This document shows, piece by piece, positions 63,140-64,000 of a DNA stretch of 64,000 bases. The position numbers and the translations under genes were made by a program. The notes under the pieces were generated by a model. It was given only the letters and a program-made list of their open reading frames with translations. It was not told where the DNA came from and did no database searches. The stretch covers positions 2,528,315 to 2,592,314 of the forward strand of contig NZ_LT721901.1 of the NCBI RefSeq assembly GCF_900157375.1, in the 5' to 3' direction. Positions within the stretch are counted from its first letter, which is position 1, and each line of letters starts with the position of its first letter. This DNA comes from Mycobacterium rhizamassiliense (GTDB lineage Bacteria > Actinomycetota > Actinomycetes > Mycobacteriales > Mycobacteriaceae).

Positions 63140-64000
63140 GTGACCGGACCCAACGACGAATCAGCCGTGGCAACCGTGGCCGAGTGGCCCGAGGAGTTGG
63201 CGGCGGTGCTCACGGGCGCGGCTGAGGCGGCCAGGGCCGCCGTCGAGGAGTTCAGCGGCGCGGACACCGTCGGCGACTACTTGGGCGTCAGCTACGAAGA
63301 CCCGGACGCCGCCACGCACCGATTCCTGGCCCATCTACCGGGTTACCAGGGGTGGCAGTGGGCGATTGTGGTCGCGGCTTATCCCGGCGCCGACCACGCG
63401 ACGATCAGCGAAGTGGTGCTGGTCCCGGGCCCGACCGCGCTGCTGGCTCCCGAGTGGGTGCCCTGGGAGCAACGCGTCCGGCCGGGGGATCTGAGCCCCG
63501 GCGACCTGTTGGCCCCGACGTCCGACGACCCGCGGCTGGTTCCCGGCTTCATGTCCAGCGGCGATCCGGAGGTCGACGAGACGGCCGCCGAAATTGGGCT
63601 GGGCCGGCGCTGGGTGATGGGCGGCTGGGGCCGGGCCGACGCCGCCGAGCGGTGGCACACCGGCGACTACGGCCCCGACTCGACGATGGCGCGGTCCACC
63701 AAACGCGTGTGCCGCGACTGTGGGTTCTTCCTGCCGCTCTCGGGATCGCTGGGCGCGATGTTCGGGGTGTGCGGCAACGAGATGTCCGCCGACGGCCACA
63801 TCGTCGACAAGCAGTACGGCTGCGGCGCCCATTCGGACACCCCCGCCCCGGCCGGCGGCGGCTCACCGGCGTACGACCCGTTCGACGACGGGGTCCTCGA
63901 CATCGTCGAGATCCCGACGGAACCGACGCCCGAGGCGGCCGCCGAGTCGTCGGAGCCCGACGCGACCGCCGAGCCGTCGGAAGCTGTGGCCGAATCCGCA
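63140..64000 (+). CDS. DUF3027 protein (Rv0877-type), 3' end outside window
   Basis: 287 codons from GTG 63140, chosen over ATG 63122 because GGAAGGG precedes it and TGPNDESAV is the expected start. No stop before the window end. Core: YLGVSYEDPDAATHRFLAHLPG, YQGWQWAIVVAAYPGADHATISEVVLVPGPTALLAPEWVPW (in part) and a zinc-like site CRDCGFF...CGNEM...CGAH with four Cys. An acidic Pro/Ala/Glu-rich tail begins near residue 262, where Rv0877 ends by memory. Cytoplasmic, function unknown. Divergent from the MFS-like gene. Confidence 0.88.
   Translation, partial: MTGPNDESAVATVAEWPEELAAVLTGAAEAARAAVEEFSGADTVGDYLGVSYEDPDAATHRFLAHLPGYQGWQWAIVVAAYPGADHATISEVVLVPGPTALLAPEWVPWEQRVRPGDLSPGDLLAPTSDDPRLVPGFMSSGDPEVDETAAEIGLGRRWVMGGWGRADAAERWHTGDYGPDSTMARSTKRVCRDCGFFLPLSGSLGAMFGVCGNEMSADGHIVDKQYGCGAHSDTPAPAGGGSPAYDPFDDGVLDIVEIPTEPTPEAAAESSEPDATAEPSEAVAESA

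Overview
The window is high-GC actinobacterial DNA from a non-tuberculous Mycobacterium, probably a slow grower. The right half keeps the gene order I know from Mycobacterium tuberculosis Rv0852-Rv0877: fadD, kdc, an SRPBCC gene, far, two more SRPBCC genes, dapC, fadA-fadB, ercc3, its partner helicase-like gene, moaC2-mog-moaE2, rpfA, moaD2-moaA2, cspB, fadE10, then an exported protein, an MFS-like protein and a DUF3027 gene cut by the window end. All comparisons with M. tuberculosis are from memory, not from a search.

Left part (1-24.7 kb), accessory: a dense set of lipid or sterol-type tailoring genes with no visible scaffold enzyme (no PKS, NRPS or terpene cyclase). It holds an Old-Yellow-Enzyme-type flavoprotein (cut at the window start), two WS/DGAT acyltransferases, two SAM methyltransferases (one of the phthiotriol/glycopeptidolipid O-methyltransferase type), six cytochromes P450, an SDR, and four closely related KshA/DAF-36-type Rieske oxygenases, three of them in a translationally coupled tandem array. 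Signs of rearrangement include an IS630-type transposase remnant, a low-GC methyltransferase, and a 15-codon fossil of a third WS/DGAT tail. Two TetR regulators with clear palindromic operators sit next to a four-gene membrane operon (cytochrome-oxidase subunit III and IV/NorE-NorF type proteins without a subunit I) and a P450.

Middle part (24.6-38.9 kb): CoA-linked metabolism. An enoyl-CoA hydratase homologue with an exported protein, a 19-kDa-type lipoprotein, and an amidohydrolase-FadD-small protein operon share a palindromic half-site. They are followed by a Bfd ferredoxin, kdc, three SRPBCC proteins, far, dapC and the fadA-fadB beta-oxidation operon, which ends in a strong bidirectional terminator.

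From 38.9 to 47.9 kb lies a block I do not recall between fadB and ercc3 in M. tuberculosis: a TetR-controlled FAD monooxygenase/F420 oxidoreductase pair, a second LLM oxidoreductase, an ABM protein, an ssu-type ABC importer, and a DUF35/thiolase-like pair whose thiolase lacks the usual catalytic His.

Right part (47.9-64 kb): DNA repair helicase XPB, molybdopterin synthesis genes arranged around rpfA (with a CRP-type site and a c-di-AMP riboswitch in its leader), cspB, fadE10 and conserved envelope genes. Three local oddities stand out. rpfA appears to carry a one-base frameshift in its proline-rich linker. The YccF-family gene between moaA2 and cspB is reduced to 45 codons. A DUF559 nuclease-like gene is bracketed by two 60-bp palindromic elements of the same size and orientation, inserted between fadE10-side genes and the exported-protein gene. 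No rRNA, tRNA or CRISPR array was seen.
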